A stretch of 29,725 nucleotides of DNA from Nemertoderma westbladi (Eukaryota; Xenacoelomorpha; Nemertodermatida; Nemertodermatidae). The DNA lies in the NCBI GenBank assembly GCA_032718475.1, contig JAUCBJ010004958.1, positions 1 to 29,725 of the forward strand, written 5' to 3'. The notes below the pieces were generated by a model. That model was given only the letters and a program-made list of their open reading frames with translations. It was not told the DNA's origin and did no database searches. Below, piece after piece: positions 8,985-17,769 of the stretch (position 1 is the first letter of the stretch; every line of letters starts with the position of its first letter). The translations under genes were made by a program, and so were the position numbers.

Positions 8985-10097
8985 ATGTGATATATTCTTT
9001 AAAATCGGGGTCATTAGTAACGATATCCATAGCTACATCAAAGGCATCTCCTCTAGGTATGTTTCCAAACATATTTACAACATCGAAATTAGTTTGGATG
9101 TCGTTAGTCTCAATTGAAACAGTTTTTAATTTTTCTATGAACTCTGTGGAGTTCTTGATGTATGATTCCCCACATGCTAGATAATTTCTTAATATTTTTG
9201 CAACAAAAGACGCTATTTCTCCACTAGGGGCGTTATTATACGCTACTATGTTGCGGAGCGGGGACCCTTCTTTGTGTATTTTTGGATCACCGTAGGTGTA
9301 GGGGAGCTGCGAGTGATATACTCCTAATTTTGTACGTAGCTTGTGGTCAATTGCTCCTGTGTCAAACAACACTTTCAGTTTACTGAGTATTTGCCTTTCA
9401 TATTTTTTCCCGGGGTCACAGTTAAGTTCAACAAACTGAGATGTATCATGTAAAATGTTTTCCATTTTAATATCGTAAGCTACTTTGTTTAGGATGACCG
9501 TCTTGTTTCCTTTGTCCGCCGGGCAGATAATAATAGATTTATCCTTGGCCAAGGAATCAATCGCTGCCCACTCATCTTGGGTTAGGTTTGATACAATTGG
9601 TTTTCCTACATGGTTTTCTAAGATAGATAGGGCCTCATGTCTAAAAGAGGCCCCCTTTGTACCTCCTAACTGTCTAGCACCCGATTCAATTGACACAATA
9701 AAATCTGGTTCATGCACCTTAGAGGGGGTTGGCTCAAAGTTCAATCCTAAAGCACAAACTTTCAGTTCAGTTGAGTTTAGAGTTCTGTCACTTAAATTAA
9801 CCACTGTGTTTGGCATAGTTATTTTTGCACCTGGTCCATTCGCATTATTAACTTTCAACCGTAACCAATCTAACTTCTTTTTTATTTTGTCCAATTCTTT
9901 ATCATACAAAGTGTCGTAGTAATTTGTGATGAAACAGTCTAAGTCCATGGCACAATCATTATCTAAGTAACCATCATTCAATGCTACTTTTATGTTACTA
10001 ATGCTACTTTCTAAAATGTTGAGCTCTACTTTACATTCACTAATTGCAACTTTTGTATACTCCAACTCCGCTTGTTTACTAAAATTACTTCTGCCAT
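8985..10097 (-). pseudogene. PLE N-terminal region and first RT motifs
   Basis: This open minus-strand frame starts inside the element: it is open right up to the junction at 10097 and has no upstream ATG (its first start-like codon is TTG). It contains the PLE N-terminal signature S-L-A-K-D-K-S-I-I-I-C-P-A-D-K-G-N-K-T, then P-Y-T-Y-G-D-P-K-I-H-K and F-D-V-V-N-M-F-G-N-I-P (RT motif 3 with catalytic Asp). A lysine-rich, possibly coiled-coil stretch (K-I-K-K-K-L-D-W) precedes them. At 8984-8985 it runs straight into the RTE copy; the missing RT half resumes in the same frame at 6083. Confidence 0.85.
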
Positions 10098-10585
10098 GTA
10101 CCGAGGTTTGACCTCATGCAAGACAGAAGCAGGGAAACGCATAGGGACCGTAGGTGCATACTGGAGAGCCTATACATTAAGGCTTTAGGTGACAGGGCCC
10201 TTAACAAGCGACAGTCAGTAGAGGTAGGCTACCTGAGTACAGCAACTCTAGCAAAGTTTTCGGGGAAGCGAGTGTCCTTCAATCAATAAAAAAGGGGGGG
10301 AGGTTTGGTGGGGGGAGGGGGGGGGGGGGGGTTGTATGTAAGATGTATGTAAGATGTATGTGTAGCGTATGTATATAGTAGCATATGTTTCTAATTTTGG
10401 TTACAAAAATTTATTCTGTTTTTTGTGCAATTTTCAACAGTACGTTACGGTAGTCAATTCTGCAATTTATATTAGAATTTGTAATTTGTTGATAATGATA
10501 GCGCTGAGCTACCGAAATATATTTGAGATTTGATGAACATACTAATAATAATATTTAACTTGCTCCAACCCAGAATTTTTTCATC
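10093..10585 (-). repeat. Right inverted arm of the PLE
   Basis: Matches, inverted, the two parts of the left arm (4893-5143 plus 2167-2392), including the end of the GIY-YIG reading frame, the stop, the G-rich tract and the outer unique sequence. The match stops at the sequence ggtacatggc, at 5143 on the left and 10093 on the right. Confidence 0.85.
10101..10289 (+). pseudogene. Inverted extra copy of the PLE GIY-YIG C-terminus
   Basis: On the plus strand, 62 codons and a stop encode P-R-F-D-L-M-Q-D, C-I-L-E-S-L-Y-I-K-A-L-G-D and F-S-G-K-R-V-S-F-N-Q, the same C-terminus as 4947-5130 with a few substitutions. The frame is intact but starts abruptly at the junction with the minus-strand PLE. 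It is the coding part of the right inverted arm. Confidence 0.85.
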
Positions 10586-10590
10586 GAATA

Positions 10591-11110
10591 TAACTGACAT
10601 CTCGAACTTTCTTATAGTTTATATATATATTGGTTTAGCCAATCTTGTAAATCCTAAATCAGTCCTTACTATAAGCAAGCTACAATACAGCAAGACATAT
10701 AAACACCGTTACAATATTTAACAGTACCGGTACTATTACATAACATAACTATATCCATCACCAGAGCTATGGCCTATTAAAGAACAGTGACAATATGTCT
10801 TTCTTTTATTATAAATCTTTCAGAATGTTTCAGAATATTGTATACATTTTATTAAATTTAATAAATGGCCTGCAGGGGAAACAAATGGATGCAACTTTCA
10901 AATGCCCATATCTCAGCTATTTCCCAGCCAAATTCGAATGTTTTTTAATAATTTGGAATCCTTGCATGGCCAGCTTTCTATTGATACCCACAATTCAATA
11001 TAAGGTTGAAGGATAATTGTAATGTAACACCTTTTTCAAACACTTGCAGTAAAAGATTGAAAGATAAATTCAATCAATGAAATGAAAATCAATGAAATCT
11101 AAAGATCAAT
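10591..11110. other. Intron sequence between PLE and RT fragment
   Basis: AT-rich sequence without a recognisable coding pattern. Confidence 0.5.
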
Positions 11111-11345
11111 GAAATTCCCCGAAAAGAACCATAGAGTTTTAGGTTGCCCTTCTTGGACCAACTTATTTGTTTTCAATTCTTGTGGGACTCTTGTCGTTCT
11201 GTACATGTCTACTATGATGGGATGAATGAGCTCCATGCACTCAGGTATTTTAAAGACATCAGGGGAACCATCTATTGGTCTTAATGCTCTTTGCAGCAGC
11301 CTTCACTTCAGCAAAGGAGATTTCGCCAATGGGAATATCTGAGAG
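11111..11345 (-). pseudogene. Short non-LTR RT fragment
   Basis: On the minus strand, I-P-I-G-E-I-S-F-A-E-V-K-A-A-A-K-S-I-K-T-N is followed, after a frame change near 11265, by D-G-S-P-D-V-F-K-I-P-E and R-V-P-Q-E-L-K. This resembles the segment before the first RT motif in non-LTR elements (K-x-N-K-A-P-G-x-D-G-I-P). It is short and decayed, and the family cannot be named. Confidence 0.5.
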
Positions 11346-11677
11346 TACAGACTCAGAAACTTTCTATAAAGTTATCAGTCAATGCCCTGTCATTATTGAA
11401 GAGCTTATAACGCCCTCTCACTGACCCCCCCCCCCCCCCCCCCCCACTGCAAGATACTGTATATAATATTACTTAATAGTTGTATGGTACATATCTTATC
11501 GGACACTAGCAGACTTCTTACAACTATGGCATTTACACTATATATTATTGCATATATTGATTCATGATTTACTGTGTACCGCACATTATTATATTGATAT
11601 ATATATATATATATATTGGATGTTCATTTGCATTATTGCTTATTATCATACATATTATATGATGGTGATCATCATAG

Positions 11678-11690
11678 TGGTGACCCGGAC
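11678..11690 (+). promoter_or_regulatory. Primer-binding site, tRNA-Trp type
   Basis: TGGTGACCCGGAC differs at one position from the complement of the 3' end of animal tRNA-Trp (TGGTGACCCCGAC). It stands just upstream of a gag-like reading frame, as expected for an LTR element. The upstream LTR is not clearly delimited; a TG start somewhere near 11455-11485 is possible. Confidence 0.55.
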
Positions 11691-12979
11691 AAGATGGATG
11701 ACCCAACACTCCAAATGAACATCACTGATACTGGAGCCAGCGGAGGTGCGAGTGTAGACCACCAATTTGGCTTGGTGCAATTCGGTGGCGCAACAGTCCC
11801 TATGATACCGGTAGGTTTGTAATGCATTGCTATCAAACCACCAGTCTTTTTCTGCAGAAACCCAACCGTTTGATCTGCTTACTCGAGTTTCAGTTTGCCA
11901 TAGCGTCGATTACCAGCGAGACGACGAAGTTCCGCCACATTCTAGAAATCTTCTGGAGGATGTGGCACTAAATGTCACGTCCATGATAAACACGTATGAT
12001 GGTATCAAGGCCCAGATTCTCCATTTGTATCAAAAAACTAAAACTGAACTTCTCGAGGAAGCATTGGGGCAGGTTTCCCTCGATGGACAGAAACCGTCAT
12101 TAGTTTACATCCATATAAAATGTAACCTGGGCGAATGCAACTTAACTGCAGATGACGATTTGGTGCACCACAAGCTGCTCCAAGCTCTCACTTCCTCTGT
12201 CTGGCCCATGTTGGCTGCCCATCATCAAAAACTTCCTCCAGAGTAATTTGCTGATACGCCCCACGGCCTCTTCTTCCATGTTGATGCGAACCTGACTTAT
12301 GGAAGCAATGATACACGATCTTATCAAAAGCCGCAACCTGGGAGGTTTGCCAACCAATGCGCTCCGCATTCACCATCGAGATTTAATGATCAACATAACC
12401 CAAAGATGCCAAAGGTGCCACAAGGAGCTATGTTTCCATTCACTCCAGGCCACAAGCCGAAGGTATGTCGATTTCACATCTATTATGGGCAGAATGCGAA
12501 ACACTGCAAACATTGGTGTTGCTGGCCAGGCAATAAACCGCAGATACTCCCGTCTTCACGTCCTGCTACATGCTCAAACTCTCATATGCCCTCGGAAAAC
12601 TGACTTCCCTACAGACCTACAGACCAGTGGAGGCCATGCGGTGATTATCGGGCTCTAAATCGAGTAACCCAGCCCGATACTTACCTAGTACCCCAAATCA
12701 ATAATTTAAATCAGCACCTGAAGGGTTGTACAGTATTTAGTAAAATAGATCTTGTCCGAGCTTACAACCAAATAGCTATTGCTGAGACTGACATACCAAA
12801 ACAGCTGTATCAACACAACTTGGAATATATGAATTCATGAGGATGCCCTACGGTCTCAGAAATGCAGGCGAAACTTTTCAGCGTCATATGAATGCTGCAT
12901 TGTATGAGTCGATTTTGTATTTGTGTTCTTTGATGACATTTTAGGGTCCTCAAAGTCTTCAGAACAACACCATGAGCAC
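11691..12979 (+). pseudogene. Decayed Ty3/Gypsy gag-pol, protease deleted
   Basis: Several plus-strand frames together resemble a Gypsy polyprotein. The gag part has F-A-I-A-S-I-T-S-E-T-T-K-F-R-H-I-L-E (about 11890-11950) and a zinc-type motif C-R-F-H...C-K-H-W-C (about 12465-12520, C-x2-H-x9-C-x3-C). From 12629 an RT begins: W-R-P-C-G-D-Y-R-A-L-N, F-S-K-I-D-L-V-R-A-Y-N-Q-I, then after a frameshift near 12800 M-P-Y-G-L-R-N-A, and after another near 12910 V-F-F-D-D-I-L-G-S, the catalytic box. The protease and the start of RT between them are missing, and everything after 12979 is lost. The C-H-C-C gag motif with a tRNA-Trp primer site points to the CsRn1-like branch; that is inference. Confidence 0.75.
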
Positions 12980-13053
12980 CCCTATATACATTTAAATGAA
13001 CAATGATAATGTGAAATTTATAAGCTGTGAAATGTAATAATATAAATTCAAAC

Positions 13054-13210
13054 CTGAGTAAGGAATAACGAACCCAGTTTCAGTACCACTGCCATCAGTA
13101 CGGAATATCAGTGTTACAGAATTGTCGTTCGATGACAACCGTCCAGGCAACCAACTTCCTTCCCACACTGCCAGTATATTGTTGGTATCATCTGTTAGGC
13201 CATCGTACAC
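13054..13210 (-). CDS. CUB-domain exon, second half (type B)
   Basis: This completes the domain begun at 14187-14359 across a 976-bp intron. The 157-bp exon (52 codons) encodes V-Y-D-G-L-T-D-D-T-N, W-E-G-S-W-L-P-G-R-L and F-R-T-D-G-S, and ends G-F-V-I-P-Y-S before donor GTTTGA. The acceptor is CAACAG before GTGTACGATGG. It is the last exon before an 11.4-kb intron packed with retroelements, whose broken Gypsy remnant ends only about 75 bases downstream of this exon. Confidence 0.85.
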
Positions 13211-14186
13211 CTGTTGGTTGAATTTTACAGTTAATATTAAGCAAGGGAACCAGCAAACTAGGTGCTTAGGTATGGGGGTTGGGTGTAGGGTGCGGAGGTG
13301 TTTGGGGGGGGGGGGATGGGGTCCGGGTGCAGAGGATGGGGTGTGAATGTGGTTGGGGGGAGGTCGGGTGTGGTGGTGAAATGGGGGGTGGGGTATCGAA
13401 TCTGTTCCAAAAAATATGGAATGCGACATTGGTAGTATTCATTTAATATGAAGCCTATCAAGGAATACCATAAACACCAGATGTTGTATTGATTATGATA
13501 TTGATACAGAAGCCATTAGACTCTGCACTCTTAGACCAATGAAGTTATCAGAGGATTCCACTTCTGTCAGACAACTTACAGTGCTACAATGTTTTTAACT
13601 TTGTCTAATATGGGGATTCTAATCTGCATCGATTACAACTCATATACTACACCTTGACAGCTGAATAACATTTTACTGATTATTGTCAATTGGAGTTACG
13701 TACATTAATTATATCGTTAATTATTGTTCTATCTGTATTCAGTCAGTTAGTGTAATGTCAAGCAGTAGAACATTTATATATATTTTCTATGTTTTTTGTT
13801 TCTATATTTTCATAGGAAGCTGTATACTTACATTATATTACTTCCAATGCTTTTTATTAGGCTAATTGAGAATGGATTAGATAAAAACAATTAGAAATAA
13901 TTATAGTGTTCTTTATTTATCTAATACAGTAAGACCCCTTCGCAGAATAAACTGCTCTTCAGTGCCATTTCCCAGGTTGCGGATTGGGATAATATTTCAC
14001 ACGTCGCACTAATTGTGATTTTGATTCGTTTGCCTAGGCGACTATTAGATAGGAGGCAGTTTGGTTGGTTGATGCAAGTCATTATTGGTTTGCATCTTCC
14101 AATCCATCTGTTTCTTGGAATCTGTGTAAGACAGGTTCGTGTTGATTCAATATTGATTGTGTTATAGTAAATAGAGCTGAACTCAC
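13211..14186. other. Intron with a G-rich low-complexity stretch
   Basis: About 13260-13395 is a G/T-rich stretch including a run of 12 G (13304-13315). On the minus strand it appears as a proline/histidine-rich open frame that directly precedes the exon at 13054-13210, but the clear acceptor at 13211-13212 excludes it from the mRNA. Nothing else was recognised. Confidence 0.6.
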
Positions 14187-14359
14187 GAGTATTCTATCAT
14201 CAATATTTGCTGTCATAAACATCGATGGAAGTAGTTGTATAACATTATTTGTTGGCACAATGATGTCATAAAGACAATCCAGATTGTTGTAGTACATTCC
14301 AGGAGAGTTTGGCGAAATTATTGTACCAGTTGGATATGTGAAATGTACTTGACCACAAG
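14187..14359 (-). CDS. CUB-domain exon, first half (type A)
   Basis: This is the first half of the fifth complete CUB domain, 173 bp, only 207 bp of intron after the previous type B exon, the shortest intron of the gene here. It encodes C-G-Q-V-H-F-T-Y-P-T-G-T-I-I-S-P-N-S-P, Y-Y-N-N-L-D-C-L-Y-D-I-I-V-P and N-N-V-I-Q-L-L, and ends D-D-R-I-L before donor GTGAGT. The usual Asp before P-T-G is Tyr. The acceptor is TTTTAG before CTTGTGG. Confidence 0.88.
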
Positions 14360-14566
14360 CTAAAATGGATAATGTAAATCACCATTAGTTTTGTATTAAA
14401 TCAACACGTGAAATGTTGGACAAGCGATCATTTACAGCATAAAACCCAACCTTGGAAAGAGAAAATGTTATACAAAAACACATTTTAAATAATTGAAACA
14501 CATCAAGACATACAAATTTAACCTTAAAATTTGTATAAATACTATATATCAAGAGGGGACTGATAC

Positions 14567-14720
14567 CTGAATACGTAAATGAGAATCCTGGGCCGACATT
14601 ATCTTCATCAGTCCTAAATATGACAATAATTTGATTGGAACTCGCGATGAGACGAGGCGGGATTCCAATACCTCCCCAGGTGGTAATTTCCGGACTGGCT
14701 TCATCTGGACCATCATAAAC
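14567..14720 (-). CDS. CUB-domain exon, second half (type B)
   Basis: This completes the domain begun at 17586-17758. The 2.9-kb intron between them is swollen by an 84-bp tandem array and a repeat insert. The 154-bp exon encodes V-Y-D-G-P-D-E-A-S, W-G-G-I-G-I-P-P-R-L-I-A-S-S-N and F-R-T-D-E-D, and ends G-F-S-F-T-Y-S. The acceptor is TTACAG and the donor GTATCA. The 129 bp just upstream of its acceptor (14723-14851) occur a second time at 16574-16702 without an exon beside them. There is no cysteine. Confidence 0.88.
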
Positions 14721-14722
14721 CT

Positions 14723-14851
14723 GTAAGATAATTTAGAGAGAAATAAACCATTATCAAATTTGATAATAATATCAAACGGAACATACTGTGATTATACATA
14801 TAATTCAAAAACTTACATGATTGGATGTACATTCATGACTGAGATGAATAT
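14723..14851 (+). repeat. 129-bp direct duplication, copy 1
   Basis: Starts at the acceptor edge of the exon at 14567-14720. It matches 16574-16702 at roughly 94 percent, with no indels seen. It may have arisen by duplication of this intron part together with what became the insert between the copies. Confidence 0.85.
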
Positions 14852-14939
14852 GATGTCTGATTTGAGCCAAAGTACCTTAGAATTACAAATGTGTACCTTA
14901 CATTTTTCATTAGCTTATATTATAAGATACAATTGAAAA

Positions 14940-15640
14940 TACCTTACTTTAAAGTATTTGCAGTTAACTTTAAAAATCGCTTAAAAGTAAGGTATTTTAT
15001 AGAAGTTCGGTTAAATCATCGCTTAAGTAAGCTATGTTTATGTAGTTGACTTTAATAAATCGCTTAAAACTAAGGTATTTTCTACAAGATCGGTTAAAAC
15101 GTCATTAAAAGTAAGCTATGTTTATGTAGTTGACTTTAATAAAGCGCTTAAAACTAAGGTATTTTGTACAAGATCTGTTAAAACATCGCTTAAAAGTAAG
15201 CTATGTTTATGTAGTTGACTTTAATAAACGCTTAAAACTAAGGTATTTTGTACAAGAGCTGTTAAAACATCGCTTAAAAGTAAGCTATGTTTATGTAGTT
15301 GACTTTAATAAAGCACTTATCGCTTAAAAGTAAGCTATGTTTATGTAGTTGACTTTAATAAATCGCTTAAAAGTAAGGTATTTATTTTGTCCTGTTAAAA
15401 CATCGCTAAAAGTAAGCTATGTTTATGTAGTTTACTTTTATAAATCGCTTAAAAGTAAGGTATTTTGTACAAGTTCTGTTAAAACATCGCTTAAAAGTAA
15501 GCTATGTTTATGTAGTTGACTTTAATAAATCGCTTAAAATAAGGTATTTTATTGCAGTTGCTTAAAATGAAGTATGTGTAATATAGTTTAAAGTAACCAA
15601 TGTTTTTACAGTGTCGTTTAAACATAGTTTAAAGTAAGCT
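14940..15640 (+). repeat. 84-bp tandem array in an intron
   Basis: The motif gctatgtttatgtagtt starts at 15031, 15115, 15200, 15284, 15334, 15416 and 15501, giving spacings of 84, 85, 84, 50, 82 and 85. Each unit is two related halves of about 42 bp, both beginning gcttaaaa.taag.tat. One unit is shortened. Ends are more decayed. Confidence 0.9.
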
Positions 15641-15836
15641 ATGTTTTTTGCTGTGTTTTGTCCAATCAAATGGTTTTTTGAAAATATCTGCAATTAGTAA
15701 ATAGATCATGAAAGGGTGCTGTTGAGCAATTTTCGTGGGATTAGGGATAATACTCGCTACTCACTAGTCCTGCACTAGTGAGTAGTGATTCTGTTGGGGT
15801 TAGGCAGTTAGATGACTATAATATCTGCACTTTAAT

Positions 15837-16573
15837 ATGGTATTTTGTATATATTGTGGGGCAGAAGTATTGGCCGGCTTTGGCCCCTTTTGCCACAATT
15901 GGAGTAGGGCACAGAAACTGCGGGATTCTTCGCTAATTTCGCAAACGTCGGGAATTCTTTGTTGTGTAAAATGGACACTCCTTAAGCAAAATGATCCCTA
16001 TTTTGCGACACCCCCAGCCATTTTTTCACCAGTCCTTTTTTTTGGTTTTGGCCAATGTTCTAGAACATTAGTCGATATGTTTTTTTTGCAAAAAGCACTC
16101 AAGAACACAAAAAAATAAAGTTTCAAAAAACTCATTTGCGTGACCCTTTTGTTTAAGGAGTCAACATTGCAGAAAAAAATCCCGATGTTTTCGACGTTTT
16201 GGGAAAATCGCGTATTTCATGACATTTGCGAAATTCGCGAAGAATCCGTCAGTTTCTCTGCCCTAATGCACAATTGCGGCCTTAATAAAGATGGTTTACG
16301 AAGTGGCAATGAGACGCCTTCCAATATTCCTATCACTGTCCCTCCAGGTATTTCCGCAACAAGTACCAATCACAGTTTGTATTCAATTTCGATTTTGGAG
16401 TTCATAATTACTAACTCTTTTTGTTATGGTTTGTCGATCCGGGTTATTTGAACTTCAGAAAATGTTTCTTCCAGCAACTTTACTAATAAGTCTTTAGATA
16501 CATCGAAACATGGACGACCAGCATCTCGTGTTTTAGGTAGAGTGGGACAATGTAATGCAGCACTAATGCAGCA
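15837..16573 (+). pseudogene. Repeat insert with zinc-ribbon-like coding fragment in both orientations
   Basis: At 15837 the plus strand reads M-V-F-C-I-Y-C-G-A-E-V, then F-C-H-N-W, a C-x2-C...C-x2-(C to W) zinc-ribbon pattern, followed by S-R-A-Q-K-L-R-D-S-S-L-I-S-Q-T-S. The minus strand at about 16218-16283 reads I-R-A-E-K-L-T-D-S-S-R-I-S-Q-M-S, so the same coding piece is present inverted. Further right the plus strand has N-I-P-I-T-V-P-P before a GTATTT (about 16349), and after TTTCTTCCAG (16474) a stretch K-H-G-R-P-A-S-R-V-L-G-R. I do not recognise the parent gene; it may be a repeat-borne gene captured in pieces. Confidence 0.4.
15893..16283. repeat. Imperfect inverted repeat, arms about 65-100 bp
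   Basis: 15893-15957 matches the reverse complement of 16218-16283 well (for example agggca.agaaactg and ggattcttcgc.aatttcgcaaa); weaker similarity continues inward (ctccttaa.caaaa). The spacer is about 260 bp or less. Confidence 0.75.
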
Positions 16574-16702
16574 GTAAGATAATTTAGAGAGAAATAAACC
16601 GTTATCACATTTGATGATAATATCAAACGGAACATACTGTGATTATACATATAATTCATAAACTTACATTATTGGATGTAAGTTCATGACTGAGATGAAT
16701 AT
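16574..16702 (+). repeat. 129-bp direct duplication, copy 2
   Basis: Second copy of 14723-14851. No CUB exon stands at its left edge, where copy 1 has one; instead the insert with the zinc-ribbon-like fragment ends there. Confidence 0.85.
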
Positions 16703-17585
16703 TTATGCAACAAAATACTGGTTCGAAATTTCAAGAGTTGAACGTATAAAATACAGTGTTACCTTGCATGATTTTGTTGCATGACTGTAAGCAATGAGCA
16801 ATGAAATTCACTTGGCTTTGAGCCACCTCTAAGTGGTAACGTATCGTCCTATGATGTCCCTTCAGTAGCTCTAACCAGTTCAGGCACTACTTCCACCTGG
16901 CAATATTTTACCTATTTAGTCCACTTCTATTGAACAGGCAGCAGTCAAGTTGCACATCCCTATCTCTAACAGTGAAAAGATATCAAGTATCGTTCATCAC
17001 AACAAGATTTTAGTAGATTCAAGTAGTGGGAAGAATTATCAGCCTATTTACAGTCGTGGACTTTAGCATTTAGTCTTTTGTGATATATTCGAAACTCAAT
17101 ACTTTCCCACTACACTTTTGACTCTTCGAATTGAAAATATTTTCGATTTTTCTTACATTTATTTTATTATTTATAAATACACGTTTCTGTGAGTTTAACA
17201 ATCAGAAATATATTGATACATTCTTAGATTTTTACATTTTTCGGGAGAATATCAACAGGAAATATCCCTCATTTTCGCAAGTTTAACAAGCGATGGTATT
17301 ACAATACTTTATCTTGCAGAGGCTGGCCATCGCCATCCTGGTCGGCAATACGGCCACCATCACGGGGAACGTGGACCCCTCGGTCGCTAACAACAGCGAG
17401 AGGACTCTACAAGGTGGTCCACAGACCATAGAATATTCTACATAATTTTTATTTAAATTCAAGTTTCCTATTGTACATACTATTAATTAATAATCTGAAA
17501 TCACATAAGTAAAAGATCGTACGATTGATACAGTAATAATAATTAAAACTTTAATTTAGTTAGACGATTTTAATGTTCCACTTAC
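16703..17585. other. Intron sequence; small GC-rich exon-like piece at 17321-17411
   Basis: Mostly AT-rich. At 17321-17411 the plus strand has a GC-rich open stretch after TCTTGCAG (L-A-I-A-I-L-V-G-N-T-A-T-I-T-G-N-V-D-P) ending before a GTGG. It may be a fragment of a repeat-borne gene; the family is unknown. A 10-bp inverted pair (gtagtgggaa near 17024 and its complement near 17104) could form a hairpin. Confidence 0.35.
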
Positions 17586-17758
17586 ATGAACCATATCCAC
17601 GTTATCGCCTGTGCTAAATGACATGACTGTTGTTTGAATAATATTTCCAATTGGTACAGTGATATCATACTGACAGTCAATGTTGTTGTAATATGTCATT
17701 GGGTATGCAGGAGATGTCACAGTCCCTGTAGGATCGTTGAAATGAACTTCACCACAAG
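17586..17758 (-). CDS. CUB-domain exon, first half (type A)
   Basis: This is the first half of the fourth complete CUB domain, 173 bp, with acceptor TTCAG before CTTGTGG and donor GTAAGT. It encodes C-G-E-V-H-F-N-D-P-T-G-T-V-T-S-P-A-Y-P, Y-Y-N-N-I-D-C-Q-Y-D-I-T-V-P and G-N-I-I-Q-T, and ends N-V-D-M-V-H. The core Y-Y-N-N-I-D-C-Q-Y is nearly the same as in 14187 and 27897, which points to duplication of one ancestral module. The calcium-ligand Glu position has Gly (S-T-G-D), so this domain may not bind calcium in the usual way. Confidence 0.9.
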
Positions 17759-17769
17759 CTGAATTAAAG

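Larger units (their letters stand above)
2160..10590 (-). mobile_element. Penelope-like element (PLE) with inverted terminal arms and nested insertions
   Basis: This composite insertion is bounded by long inverted arms. The left arm is 2167-2392 continued at 4893-5143; the right arm is 10093-10585, nearly identical in reverse complement apart from a few substitutions and indels. The interior on the minus strand encodes a Penelope-type RT (8985-10097 then 5324-6083) and a GIY-YIG nuclease (4947-5387). The right arm is an extra 3'-end copy in opposite orientation fused to the truncated 5' end, a layout known for Penelope elements. Three later insertions interrupt it. The outer edges are known to within about 10 bases and I see no clear target duplication. 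Confidence 0.75.

Noticed and set aside
2160-10590. Polinton/Maverick-like element, because long inverted ends flank an integrase-like sequence
   Set aside because: The inverted arms encode the Penelope GIY-YIG end. The integrase is a Gypsy type inside a nested RTE copy and has its own LTR. No protein-primed polymerase, packaging ATPase or capsid gene is present.
13211-13429. Extension of the CUB exon at 13054-13210 into a proline/histidine-rich region
   Set aside because: A clear acceptor (CAACAG) stands at 13211-13212 exactly where all sister exons start with V-Y-D-G; the upstream frame is the reverse of a G-rich low-complexity stretch.
14940-15640. CRISPR-like array
   Set aside because: Units are contiguous and similar throughout, with no unique spacers, and the sequence is an animal intron.
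15837-16118. A complete 93-residue zinc-ribbon protein
   Set aside because: The second cysteine pair is incomplete (C-H-N-W), the rest is low in coding character and an inverted copy lies nearby, so a decayed fragment is more likely.
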